DNA of 27,500 nucleotides, taken from NCBI GenBank assembly GCA_002005505.1, contig KV908428.1:411656-439155 (forward strand). The letters run 5' to 3'. This stretch comes from Botryococcus braunii. Its lineage: Eukaryota; Chlorophyta; Trebouxiophyceae. Numbering within the stretch: the first letter of the stretch is position 1; every line of letters starts with the position of its first letter. A model generated the notes under the pieces. It was not told the DNA's origin, made no database searches, and worked only from the letters and a program-made list of their open reading frames with translations. Of the stretch, positions 1-15,539 are shown piece after piece. A program made the translations under genes and the position numbers.

Positions 1-87
1 CAGACTAAGGAAGGGAAAGGAGAGCGAGCAAGGGAGGCAAAAGGAGGAGGGTGGGGGATCACCCTTCTCTCTGCCCCCTCCCCCCCT

Positions 88-749
<662 letters not shown>

Positions 750-2376
750 ATGAGTGGGGCCTTGAGGAACGGGATCAGGGCGGGACTTGTCCTCCGCCGA
801 TGTCCTCCTCGTCATTCAGTGCCAGATAGTTTTCAAAACCAGATTTATCGGTGTTGTATACCTTCTTCACCTGCCTTCACCCCCGGACTCTGTACGCAAA
901 AGCTTGCACGCCACCAATTCATTCGAGCGCCTGCAGCCCAGAGCATACCCCAGAACAAGGATGTCCTGCTATCTGAGCCTCAGCCAATTGTTGCAGCAGT
1001 ATATCCACCTACCAGCGTTACGCCTTACGACACTACCGTCGCGGCAGACATACCTAGCTTCGTGGATGCCGACACCCCGCTTGGCAGGTTCTGGAGAGCT
1101 TACAACAGGGCTTTAGAAGAAAGGCCAATCTTAGTCAAGAGTGCCACGTCTTTTTTCGGATTCCTCATAGGAGATATTATAGCCCAAAACATCGTTGGGC
1201 TTCCTTTTGACTACTGGCGCACATGCCGTTTAGTCCTGTTTGGCATCTTCATGGACGGCCCTGTAGGTATGTCTCATCAGTCTTTGCACACAAGATTTAC
1301 CATAAGTATATGCAATTACTCCATGTTGTCCCCAATTAAGCTCCCTATAAACAGCCCGCCCCTGCTGGAACAAATGGAACACGCAAGGTCTGGTTGCATT
1401 AAAGGGAAGAAGAGATCCGGGACTTCAAGCATGGCATCTCAAGCTCGACATTCTGTGCTGCAGGACATGTTTGGTACACACTCTTGGACCGGAACGTTTA
1501 TCCCGAGGATCCTAAATCCAACCGTACTGTCATTACCAAGATGCTCCTCGACCAGCTTTTATGGGCCCCGGCATTCTCTTGTGTCTTCTTTGCGTTCATT
1601 AATACTCTAGATGTAAGTAACGATTTTTCCATTTTAAGGTGTACCTGCCACACCGTGCATTGTCCTCGAATTGTTTGTTCCTTCCGTTTTCCTGCAGATT
1701 TCCATGCCCACCATTTTGAAAGATATTGTTGTCCTTATTGGATTTGTGGTCAGCAAAGCTATAACTGGATGTGACTTCCACACTGCTTGGTTTCACTGAA
1801 TGTGTCCACTGCAACTTTGCTTGGGAAACAGGGGCATCCCGAGATGGTCATTCCGTGCATCCAAAACAAGCTGCTTCCAATGCTGCTTGCCAACTATGCC
1901 ATCTGGCCACTGGCGCACTTGATTAACTTCAAATTTGTGCCAAGCCAGCAGCGAATTCTGTACATCAATGTTGTGCAAGTGTGTTGCTGCCCACCTCTCC
2001 ATCAGTCTCATCATGTTAGAATCTGCCTGATTGCTCCTGCACTCCCAATCTTGCATTCCTGTGAGATATCCTACAGTCAGTCACAAGACCAAAAGTGGCT
2101 GTGTAGAGCCAACCCAGGATGTCACATGGCTTAGAAAGCTCTATTTGCTGTCTATTGTTATGCGTTGTGTATGACCCTTATTCAAATCTAATTTTGCAGC
2201 CAAAGTGTAATTTCCTGTGCCTCAAGACGAAGGAGATGTATGAATTTTTGCATGGGACCTGACAGCCATTTCTACTGGAAGAAAATGATGAGGTTGTTGC
2301 CTTGCAGATTCTTTGGAGTGCATATCTGTCCCATTTATCTGCTGGAGCACTCCGGGCTGGTAAGCTTCCGCACTAG
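750..2376 (+). CDS. Mpv17/PMP22-family organellar membrane protein (4 exons)
   Basis: Inferred exons are 750-1266, 1464-1612, 1832-1978 and 2308-2376, giving 293 residues and a TAG stop at 2374-2376. All introns are GT-AG and the phases agree (1, 0, 0). The first junction rebuilds the family motif GPVGHVWYTLLDR. The third exon carries LLANYAIWPLAHLINFKFVP and the last begins ILWSAYLS, in the family's usual order. Known for the family: small proteins with four membrane segments in the inner mitochondrial, peroxisomal or plastid membrane, proposed to form channels or keep organelle homeostasis. The first 100 or so residues precede the conserved core, and their start is rich in Arg and poor in acidic residues, as in a mitochondrial or plastid targeting peptide (inference). 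ATG 750 opens the longest frame and sits in the context CACGATGA. The poorest splice site is the acceptor at 1830-1831, which has a weak pyrimidine tract. The last exon reads through a possible donor at 2360 to reach the stop. Confidence 0.88.
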
Positions 2377-4490
2377 GGGGATCTACGCTTACAGTGGACA
2401 TCAGGAGTCATTCGAGGACCTCAGGCTGTGCCAAGTGGAAAGATGCCTCCAGACTGCAATGTCGGGACCTTTCCAAGGCGGAGGGCCCAGTGGTGCATTG
2501 TCCAGCAGACCCTCTCGAGCCTTGTGCCCCCTATACATAGCAGATTTGGCCTGCAAAGCGTGTACTCCTGCACAGAACATTTTTAGCACTCCGCAAAGAT
2601 ATGGCTTTGCCAAGGAACCTTCTTTCAAGCAAGAGCTTTGCCAATCCACAATTCCAAAGAAATGGAGGTGGAGAAAATTTTTCAGGAGATTGTAGCCAGG
2701 GGGAGAGGGGTGAGGTTGGACGCCTTTTGGTCCATAATGTCACTAAAAACCGCTGTCCAAGAAAATTGGGCAAACAGGGTGCTTTCATCTTTTTTGGGGT
2801 GGGATCCTGGTGTACACCAATTTCAATATGTCGATTATATTATTCAAGATTTTTTGGCTCGCATCTCGTGCTCCTTCAAGTCTTGCACTCGAGCAGGAGT
2901 GAATTTTAGGTCATGGTTCCAAGAAGCCCAGCCCATTCCGTTGCTGGAGATGAGCATGTCATTTGTACTGAATTTGTTTTCTTGTACCTAATGTAGTATG
3001 AATTTGTAGAAGCAACCTGTGCAACAATGCCACTTGTACTAATTTTGCTGTATATTCATGGCAAGGGGGGAGTGGTGGTGCACGCCGCTGAAGTCCTGTG
3101 TAGGGAAGATAGGGAGACTTTCCATTATTTACTTTGGTGACGTGTCTGCAATTTGCAAATTAGAAGTCAAGATAGCCTTGCAGATATTTGATGTGTACCG
3201 CATCTTCAGATGCATTGCCAGCTATTCCATCTGTGGGAAGCATGCTGGAGTTCGCAATGATAGGGAAGAACCATAATGCCAAAGCTGTTACTGCTTTATT
3301 TGAAGGTGTCACCCATCTCCAATGCAATGATTGGAATGGCATATGCAGCAAATCTTACTTGCAGGGAAAGATTGTAAAGCAGTGACAAAGGCTCAAGGGT
3401 TTAAGGCACTCAAATGGAAATGGGATTATGTGCGGCTGGCTGCCACCAGGTTTGATCCAAATTGGAAGAGGGGCGTAACTAGATCTGAGATGAACAGACT
3501 TGAGTTGCGGGAACTTAAAGGTCTGAGCATCGCTGCATTGTAAGTCCCAGCACGGTCGTGATCTTTGGGACAGTACAAATGTGTAGCAGAACCCTTACTC
3601 ACAATCTAAGCAAGGGGAGAGTGGAAACAGGGATCGCCAAAGTCCCATTCATAATGTTAGTTCCTGAGCGATGGGTTTTGGTGCGAGATAAGTCTTTGAA
3701 GGTCTTGTTTGCGAGTGTTGGTAAAGCTGCAAGGTGGCTGCACACCGTCAAATTTTTGATGAGGTTGTGTGCTGCTCCTATGTGTGGATGCAGAAGTTGG
3801 AATTGAGTCACTGGCAGTGGACAAGCTGTAGGTTCAATGCCACTGCTCTTTTCGGTAAATTGTTATTCAAGAGGACATGCTTAATGGCAAGGGCAATGAG
3901 ATGGTATGGTATTGAAGGATCTGCTAACAATTGTTCTTTGTTTTCTTGAGGGAGGATAGAGTGGTCACAACAAAATCTCTGTTGGCCTGTGATGCAGACA
4001 AGGCCACAGAAAATTGTAAGTCTCTTCGGGGATAGAAGATTGCAGTCTCGGAAGATAGGAGACCCTCAGGAATATCAAATCTTTCCTTTGCAATTTGCAT
4101 GTTGCATTTTTACCTGAAAACCCTCATGTTGGAACCCTCGCGTTCGCATTCCCCACGAATGCGAGTTGTTAATAGAGGCGCTTCCTACTGCGGAGAAAGT
4201 GGTTGTGTTGCAAGAACTTGTGCAGGATATCCAAGCACACTACGGTCCAGCAAGAAATCACAGACCTTGCTGGAAAGACAATGGGGGAAAGACAGGGAAA
4301 TTCATGGAGCAAAATGGATGTTGTTATCCAACTTGCACACATGAATTTCCTACATGTTGACGGGCAAAGAAGAGAAGACTTGCCGGGACCGTTTCGACAA
4401 TCAGGGGGATGTTTTAGGTTATACTAGAACTGGCATTAGGTATGGAGAGCATGAGAACCCATATCTGATACCTTGAATACCTCAGGCAAG
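2377..4490. other. Gene-poor intergenic stretch
   Basis: About 2.1 kb between the convergent Mpv17-family gene (plus) and the DUF2232-like gene (minus). Frames such as 2638-2991 plus (117 codons) exist, but I recognise no motif, membrane segment or splice pattern in them. The missing 3' exons of the DUF2232-like gene would be expected here, yet I could not identify them on the minus strand. A small hairpin (8 bp arms, TCGCATTC/GAATGCGA) lies near 4145-4166. Confidence 0.5.
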
Positions 4491-4496
4491 AGGGGC

Positions 4497-4499
4497 ACA

Positions 4500-4570
<71 letters not shown>

Positions 4571-4578
4571 ACGCGTGC

Positions 4579-4661
<83 letters not shown>
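4497..4661. repeat. (CA)n-(GT)n inverted microsatellite pair
   Basis: A (CA)n tract at about 4497-4568 is followed, after a short centre around ACTTACGCGTGCGTGCG, by a (GT)n tract at about 4583-4661 and then a G run at 4663-4674. The two tracts are complementary, so either strand can fold into a hairpin with arms of about 70 bp. It lies just 3' of the last DUF2232-like exon found (minus strand), probably in its next intron. Confidence 0.95.
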
Positions 4662-4663
<2 letters not shown>

Positions 4664-4702
4664 GGGGGGGGGGGGTTGTCAGGGCATAAGTATGGACCTC
4701 AC

Positions 4703-5833
4703 CAACAAGTAGCAGGGCGGTGGAAACCATAGTCTTGCGGCCAGCAGTGGCACCCCGCCGGACACAGGCAACCACAACCGGCATCGGCAGCAAGTAAGAG
4801 AAGTAGCTCTGCAAACGCAAAATACTGGAGAGTGCATACGCCAACCCTCCCACAGCAGCCAGCATGGCAGTCTCCACCAATCTCTGTGCATCCATGGGAA
4901 AACTGATGCAGGTCAAAGTCCTTGGCCAATGACATTGCCAATGCTACCTTAGAGCCCTACAAAACCTCCTTGGCTGGGGGGGTGGGGGGGAGGGCGAGTT
5001 GCTGAAAGAGAAGTGATTCTATATACCCAAACCCAAACCTAAACTGGCCGAGTCCCCCACAGTAAGCAAGCACACGAATGCATGACACACTTCAACAGTA
5101 TGCATCTGGCAGTATACATGAATGTGCTCGTCAATGCAGATCGTGCTTTCACCCAGCCTGTTCAAGTCTGTCGGGCTCTGTGTGAGGTCAAACACTCTAC
5201 TCAGTACTTCCCCATGTTCACCATCAACACTCTTCTCAGCACGTCTGGAGAAGGGTGTTCCCACACAAGAAAGACCTGGAAATAAACTGCCAACCACCTC
5301 ATGCCCTTCAAATATGACCATGGGCAGCCAAACTCTGCAGAATGATGAAGAGCTGAACTTCCCCAAAAACTTATTTGTCTTCATTCATGCCATTGAGTGA
5401 CGAACAAGGTCTACCAATGGCCACTGTACATGATGTATGGATCCCATGGAATGACAAAAACATTCCATAATAATTGTTTTTGGGGACCCAGTATTGTACA
5501 ACTTCACCACTGATGACACAAGACAGCGAAAGAGCCCTTGGCAGCCAAGGGAAGCCTCACTTGTGTGTCCTCCAGCCCATACAGCTGACCGTCGTCATCT
5601 TCCTGGGCGAACCGAAGCTGCCTCTCGGCTTCCGCCAACTGCTTTGGCGTCACATCAGCCTCCACAGCTCTCAACTCTCCAGAATCCTCTGCGAAACGGG
5701 AGCGCACGGGTGCGTTGCCTGTTTGGGCACTGCACCGTACCGCAGCAGGACAAAGGGTACAACGCGCCCCATCGTCCCTCCCAGCTGAGGCTGTGTGCGC
5801 TGCGGCTGACGGGAGATAACAACACCCACTCAT
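4703..5833 (-). CDS. DUF2232-like (probably plastid) multi-pass membrane protein, partial
   Basis: Two minus-strand exons can be joined: 5833-5561 (5' limit uncertain) and 4883-4703, with GT-AG boundaries and phase 0 between them. The first encodes a charged stretch, ELRAVEADVTPKQLAEAERQ, ending GLEDTQ. The second starts RLVETAMLAAVGGLAYALS and continues through LLPMPVVVACVRRGATAGRK to a second hydrophobic segment, ALLLV. A helix ending in LP.P, an RRG..AGRKTM loop, then another helix recall DUF2232 membrane proteins of cyanobacteria and plastids; this is from memory, not a search. The N-terminus is rich in Ala, Ser, Arg and Cys, suiting a transit peptide. The frame stays open upstream of 5833, so more 5' sequence or an upstream exon (5838-6158) may belong. 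A donor at 4702 (GTGAGG) shows that translation should continue in a further exon, but none was found down to 2377. The gene may have a long repeat-filled intron or may be broken. Confidence 0.6.
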
Positions 5834-8489
5834 GTAATTAAATTGGACAGAAGATTTCTGCCTGCAGACCTTCTGCCATGGAATATTTCTGGCAGGGCCT
5901 GCAGTCCTGGAACGCTGCGAGCGAGGCGAGAACTGTGGGCTGCGTACGGGAAGGGGTGGACCGGAAACGCCTGCAAGAACCCGGACAGTTGATGAGGGCG
6001 GAAAGTCTCTGCGGAGAGGCGCTGGTTGGTCCAGCTAGAAGGGCACAAATGGTGATGGAGTCAGGCAGATGTGTGGTGGCAGAGAGGGGGAGAGAGAAAG
6101 GGGGGGGGGGAAGAGGGGTGGGGAGGCATGCAAGCACTGTTCCTATTGTGTAGAACAACTTGACAGTCAGCCTAAAACCGGGATCGCCTCATATGAACCA
6201 GCTCAGGCCCCTTCTGAGCATCCCAAAAGCCGTCCACGGCTGGACTAGAACAGGGTTTTCATCAATGGCTAGACCCTGCCAGCAACTTCTTTCTCGGACA
6301 AAGCAATGTGCAAAAGGAATACAATACTTGGCGTGGGAGAGCACATGCATGTTCCAAAGGAGAGGAGGTGGAGGAGGAAAGGAGGGAAAGGGAGAAGGAG
6401 GAAAGAGACATTCCCGGGGAGGTTTAGCAGGAGAGGGATATGATGCTAAAGTCCTCTGATATGATACGAACTGTAATGTTGATGACAAAAGCCCGGTCTT
6501 GTCAGATACCCGATTCTCTCTCAGTTCAGCCGTCCATCGGCCATCCGACAGCTGTACTGACCCTTGCACCAAGCTCCATAAAGAATCACTTGGACAGGAC
6601 GACCCTAAATAACCACAGATGGTGCTTCATTGGTGGGCCTGAAGTATCAAGTCCGCGTCCAGCCTCACCTGGCATGTTTGCAACAGTATACAATTGTTCC
6701 CTGGGCCGTCTCTGAGGTCCCTGCAAAAGCTACATAACATCATTATTTGCCACCAAAGAAGCCCCACGCAGTCTTCAAGACTGACTGCCTGAATTTAGCC
6801 AGGGGAAAAGTCGCTTCTTCAAGAGCTGGGGCACTTAATATAGAGTAAATGATTACAGCGATACAACAGTTAAATCTTCCATTGGGAAGGGAAATCGAGT
6901 TATGTGGCAATCTTCACAGTAAATGAATGCAGCGAACAAGATGGACGTACTGAACTGCGCGACGGTTAGCACCAAATAAGTCGCAGACAGCCGACATTGG
7001 AAAAGCCTGGCCACGCAGTTGCAGCTATCATATCTTGCAATCAAATATAGTACATCAACTACAGTTGTATATGAATCCGCGGTGCGTGATGCCAGCCGGG
7101 CGCATGTCGATCTCGCTGCTTCGTGTTACAACATGCTGCGGATAAGATCTGATTGTAAAAAACTCACACAATGCAAACCAAGTTTTGTTTCGGCTGACAA
7201 TAACAGTAGACTATTGTCTTTTGGATTGATGTAATTCTTTCTTTCTTCTTTGGCAGGTTCAACAGAGAGATTGGGCTGCCGTACAGTCACGTGGGAGTAA
7301 TGATACGAAACGCCGTTGCAACGGTTCTGACGACTCTCCTACGTGACATGCCTTGCTAAGGATACGAGGACGACCACTGTAACCAAAGGAACAAGATGAA
7401 CTTGACTTCTTGACTCCAGCAGAACAACCTGGGGCGGGGGCCGCGGAATTCGCAATTTCCTGTACGGGTGAATATGTGATCAAACGAAGCAGGATTATCG
7501 AGTAATTGTCAGCTGTCGTCCCACTTAGTACGTCCCTCTCGTACCTGACCATGTTACTTGACTTATTTTGGCAAGAGGAGACGAAGAGTTGAAAGTCGAC
7601 CGATACCTTCCCAGCCCTCGATTGCACGAGGAGAGCGCGGAGCGCTCAACTGGATGTGCTGTTCGGTAGCCCTGCTTGACGGATACAAAACTTTATACAA
7701 ATTCAGTCAGTGTATTAGCCCTCACTTGCAGCATGTAGATAAAGTTTGAACGCTTTGAGCACCCTGTGTCACGGGTCCAATGTTCGGTCGATTCGCCCTC
7801 GATTGACGTCATGACGGACGTTTTCCATTCTAGGTTGTACAACTTCTCAGGTTAAGTAATAAGTAAGAGTCGAAAGGTGGGCTTAACGCTAAAAGAAAGC
7901 ACATGCGCGGCGCCTCTCCATGCCTCCTTTTGCATTTTGAAGCTAGGGGCTTTCAGTGAGGCAAGATAGAGCTACCAACCAGGACAGCAGTCTTGCTAAA
8001 TTTACTTTCATAGACGCTTGATAGACTCGAGTATTGTCTGGAAGAGTTCAAGATTCTTAAGTGATGGCTCTGGGTCCTCCTCTGCACGTGAAAACTCTAA
8101 CAGGATGGAATAAGCAAAGCTGTTGACTTGTCTGTTGTTCCAACTTACATTTGCAATTTATCAGGACTGCCACTCCCGCTTCCCATCACACACACCTTCC
8201 TGCAAGCGTTACACACTCTCTTTGGAAGGAGGCAAGTAGTTCGCGAAAGCACACCACACCGACTGCCAGCCTGAAACTCTGCATGGGATACCTTGATCCC
8301 ACCCTCCTGAACTCCAATTGCCCTGGTCTACCTTTATGCATCTTACCAAGGCAGCATGTTGTGCTTTCTGCCAATTTGCATGCTCAGAGCAAGTTGTGCT
8401 ATCTGTGTTGGCACACTCAGAATGAATTTTTGCGGCTTACAGGAAGGAGGAAACTCTCACAGGGCAGCAAATCATAGCCTGCCCCTGAA
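5834..8489. other. Intergenic region between divergent genes
   Basis: About 2.65 kb between the minus-strand DUF2232-like gene and the plus-strand TMEM45-like gene. By position it holds both promoters and perhaps the first exon of the former. The minus frame at 5838-6158 is rich in Ser, Pro, Arg and Leu and could encode a transit peptide, but no splice link is certain. Frames at 6189-6572 and 7259-7627 (minus) and 8151-8477 (plus) have no recognisable features. A TTCTTTCTTTCTT tail at about 7216-7241 is treated in the findings. Confidence 0.45.
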
Positions 8490-12988
<4,499 letters not shown>

Positions 12989-14389
12989 AACGGCGATTCC
13001 AAATTTAGCTATTGAAGTTTGACCTGACTGGGACTCCTGCCGTCATTGAAGTAAACCAAGGCTCAATCCACCTGGAGGCCTGCTTTCTGCCAGTGACCGT
13101 TGTGGGGTTCGCTTTCTTCATGAGAACAAAAGCAGTAGAGCAGGAGGGAGAATGAGAAGGAAGTTGGTGATGATGATGTCTATGGGACCATCTGCCAGCG
13201 GTCTGTTTACGTAAGTTTGGAAGATTAAAGCCATCAGCATTTGCACAATTGTACATGTATATCCTGCCCCGTGTGTGTGTGTGTGTGGGGGGGGGGGGGG
13301 GGACCTCCCCGCTGTCCCTCATGAATGGAGGCACTACTCGTTAACCGGCCTTGGTTGTGGAATTTGTCCTACATCAGCTTTTCCAGGAGGCACCGCATCA
13401 ACGGGTACGAATGGCCCTAACAAACTCCAGTATGGAGTTTGGAATTTCGGGAGTTTTTTGCTATCACCTGTAGTATCTGGATTACTAGATTGTGCGTACC
13501 CACATGACGGATTTATGATGTGCGGTTAGGATAGGCTTCACTCTTTCTATTAAATGTCAAAGGCCTGGGAAACGGCTAACGGCTGGACCCAAACCTTAGC
13601 AGAGTCTGCGCCTGTGGGAGCGGCAGTGGCAAGGCATAGTACTAATGGCTTTGTGAATGAGTTGTGAGTTAGTTGCCTCTGTACAAGGATTAGCTGCTTT
13701 GCTCGAATCATTGTGGTCGCAAGGAGAGGACTGTGATTGCAGAAGCTTGCAGTCGTGCCATTCTGGATGCATGTCAATGCAGACGTAAAAGAAGAAAGGA
13801 AGAAAGAAGGATAAGAAGTCCCAGCCTGCGCTTTTCTTGATAGTTACCCTGCACTGAACGTACATGGGCACAGCTGTGCTCCAGGAGTTCCCCCCTTCTA
13901 AGAGTCTCGTACACACAGATGCAGTATGTACCTGTGATCCGTCAACACGGTGCTTCAAAAACACAGTATCGTTTACGACCTACAACTTTCCTGTACACCG
14001 AGAGTTGCGCACCAATACTCTTTCCTGTCCACAGAGGCGTACGCACCAATAGCAACTTGTCACTCCTAGATCACATCTACACCCCCAACATCGACTTACT
14101 CGAGCACCATGTAACTAGACGCACTGCTTACCTTCTTGGTCCAAGGCAACCAGGTTCCGCACATGTCCTCCAAACGCAGCAAAGCACGCTTCTGCCATGC
14201 TATGGCGGCTTCCCTGACTAAAGTTGTCCCCACAGATAAAATATGCAAGCTTCACGTTTTTTCGCCCCCTACAACGCGTGCTTGCTAGCATGCTCCTCAC
14301 TCGTCGTTCTGAGAACGTCCACCCATAATGGTAGTTATCTGACAATGATGTCGGACGCCCCTTCTTGGCGGCCTTCACATAGCAGATGA
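12989..14389. other. Intergenic, downstream of the TMEM45-like gene
   Basis: About 1.4 kb without a recognisable gene. It holds a short GT run with a G run at 13271-13302, and one inverted copy of a dispersed repeat at 13478-13552. Open frames here (for example 13596-13964 minus, 13919-14221 plus) have no identifiable features. Confidence 0.5.
13478..13552 (-). repeat. Dispersed ~70-bp repeat, copy 1 (inverted)
   Basis: The minus strand reads AGAGTGAAGCCTATCCTAAC, then CGCAC, then after a variable stretch GGGTACGC and AATCTAG. The same order of blocks occurs on the plus strand at 23807-23880, and in more diverged form at 17861-17930. Confidence 0.75.
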
Positions 14390-15125
14390 TTGTTACACAT
14401 GCCTCAGGGCAAAGTTCCTCACATGTGAACGCTTCTCACATATCCCTCCAGCAGATTCCACACAGGTCAATCCGGTAAGTTCCCCAGATATCCCTTAAGG
14501 AAGTTTCCCACACATCCCGCAAGTTGAATTCCACACAGGTCAATCTGGTAAGTTCCCAACATGTGTCCCTTAGGAAGTTTCTCATACATCCCTCCAGCAA
14601 AGTTCCACGCAGGTCAATCTGGTAAGTACCTCACATGTCCCCCAGGGAAGTGGCTCGAACACTTCTCCAGGCAAAATTCCTCACAGGTCAATCTGATAAT
14701 TTCCTCCCATGTCCCACAAGGAAGTTTCTCATACATCCCTCCAGACGATTTCCACACATGTCAATCAAGCAAGTTCCTCACATGTCTCTCAAGGAAGTTT
14801 CTCATGCATCCCTCCAGGGGAATTCCTCACAGGTCGATCTTTAACTCCTCACATGTCCCTCAGGGAAGCTTCTCAGACATTCCTCCAGGAAGTTCCTCGA
14901 ATTCCAATCTGGAAAATTCCTCACATGTCCCTCGGGGAAACTTGTCGCACATCCGGCCAGGAAAATTCCTCGCAGGTCAATCTGGTAAGTTCCTCCCATG
15001 TCCCTCAAGGAAGCTTCTCACACATCCCTCACCTGGCACAATTCCTCACATGTCACAGGTCAATCTGGTAAGTTCCTCACATGTCCCTCACACAGGTTCC
15101 TCGCATGTAGGTTCAGCAAGCTCTT
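14390..15125. repeat. 73-76-bp minisatellite array
   Basis: About nine degenerate units. The landmark CAGGTCAATCTGG recurs near 14461, 14537, 14610, 14684, 14757, 14830, 14905, 14975 and 15056, a spacing of 70-81 bp. Each unit typically holds GGTAAGTTCCTCACATGTCC followed by AAGGAAGTTTCTCA and CATCCCTCCAG. The 206-codon plus frame at 14561-15181 is a product of the repeat and should not be called a gene. Confidence 0.9.
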
Positions 15126-15539
15126 GCGTATTAAGCGAACCCCTTGTTCATCCTCGTGGAAGGTTTCCCATGCATTTCTAAAAGACACCTCCCTCGGGAG
15201 TCTCAACAGCGCTCCCTGCTATCTTGCCTCCAGACTTGTGCGAGCGCAAAGCTCTTGAGCGGTCCCACACACGAAGTAATGCATTCAGTCATGCTAGGCA
15301 AAGACGAGGGAGCGGCAGAAGCAGAAGCAGACCACGGAGAAGCACAAGAAGCAGAACTAGAAGAGTACACCTCTTGCAAGGCTTGTATCACGCTGCTTTC
15401 TTGCTTTTCAGTGAGGTGAGGGCGGCTCGTAAGATGTCTTGGAAAAAAGTAGAGTGAAGTGTCAAAAGTGTGCATGACCCGCCGGAGATCAGAAGACGTC
15501 GTATCCGAAATTCTGAAAATATAGATCTTCAAAAAGTCA
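15126..15539. other. Short intergenic spacer with no assignable gene
   Basis: Lies between the 73-76 bp array and the stop codon of the first TPR paralogue. A minus frame at 15203-15583 and plus frames at 15144-15457 are low in complexity (GCAGAAGCAGAAGC-type runs), and I do not support them as genes. By position it includes the 3' UTR of the TPR gene. Confidence 0.45.

Noticed and set aside
1698..1790. Alternative exon of the Mpv17-family gene starting ISMPTILK after a good CTGCAG acceptor
   Set aside because: It hits a stop before the conserved LLANYAIWPLAH stretch; joining 1612 directly to 1832 gives the expected family sequence. It could still be a minor alternative transcript.
2638..2991. 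Plus-strand frame of 117 codons downstream of the Mpv17-family gene
   Set aside because: No recognisable motif, no splice context and no neighbouring exon; likely chance.
14390..15125. Possible CRISPR array
   Set aside because: The units are degenerate along their whole length with no conserved repeat/unique spacer pattern, and the window is eukaryotic.
14561..15181. Long plus-strand open frame of 206 codons
   Set aside because: It runs entirely through the 73-76 bp tandem array and its protein is just a translated repeat; two other frames are equally open.
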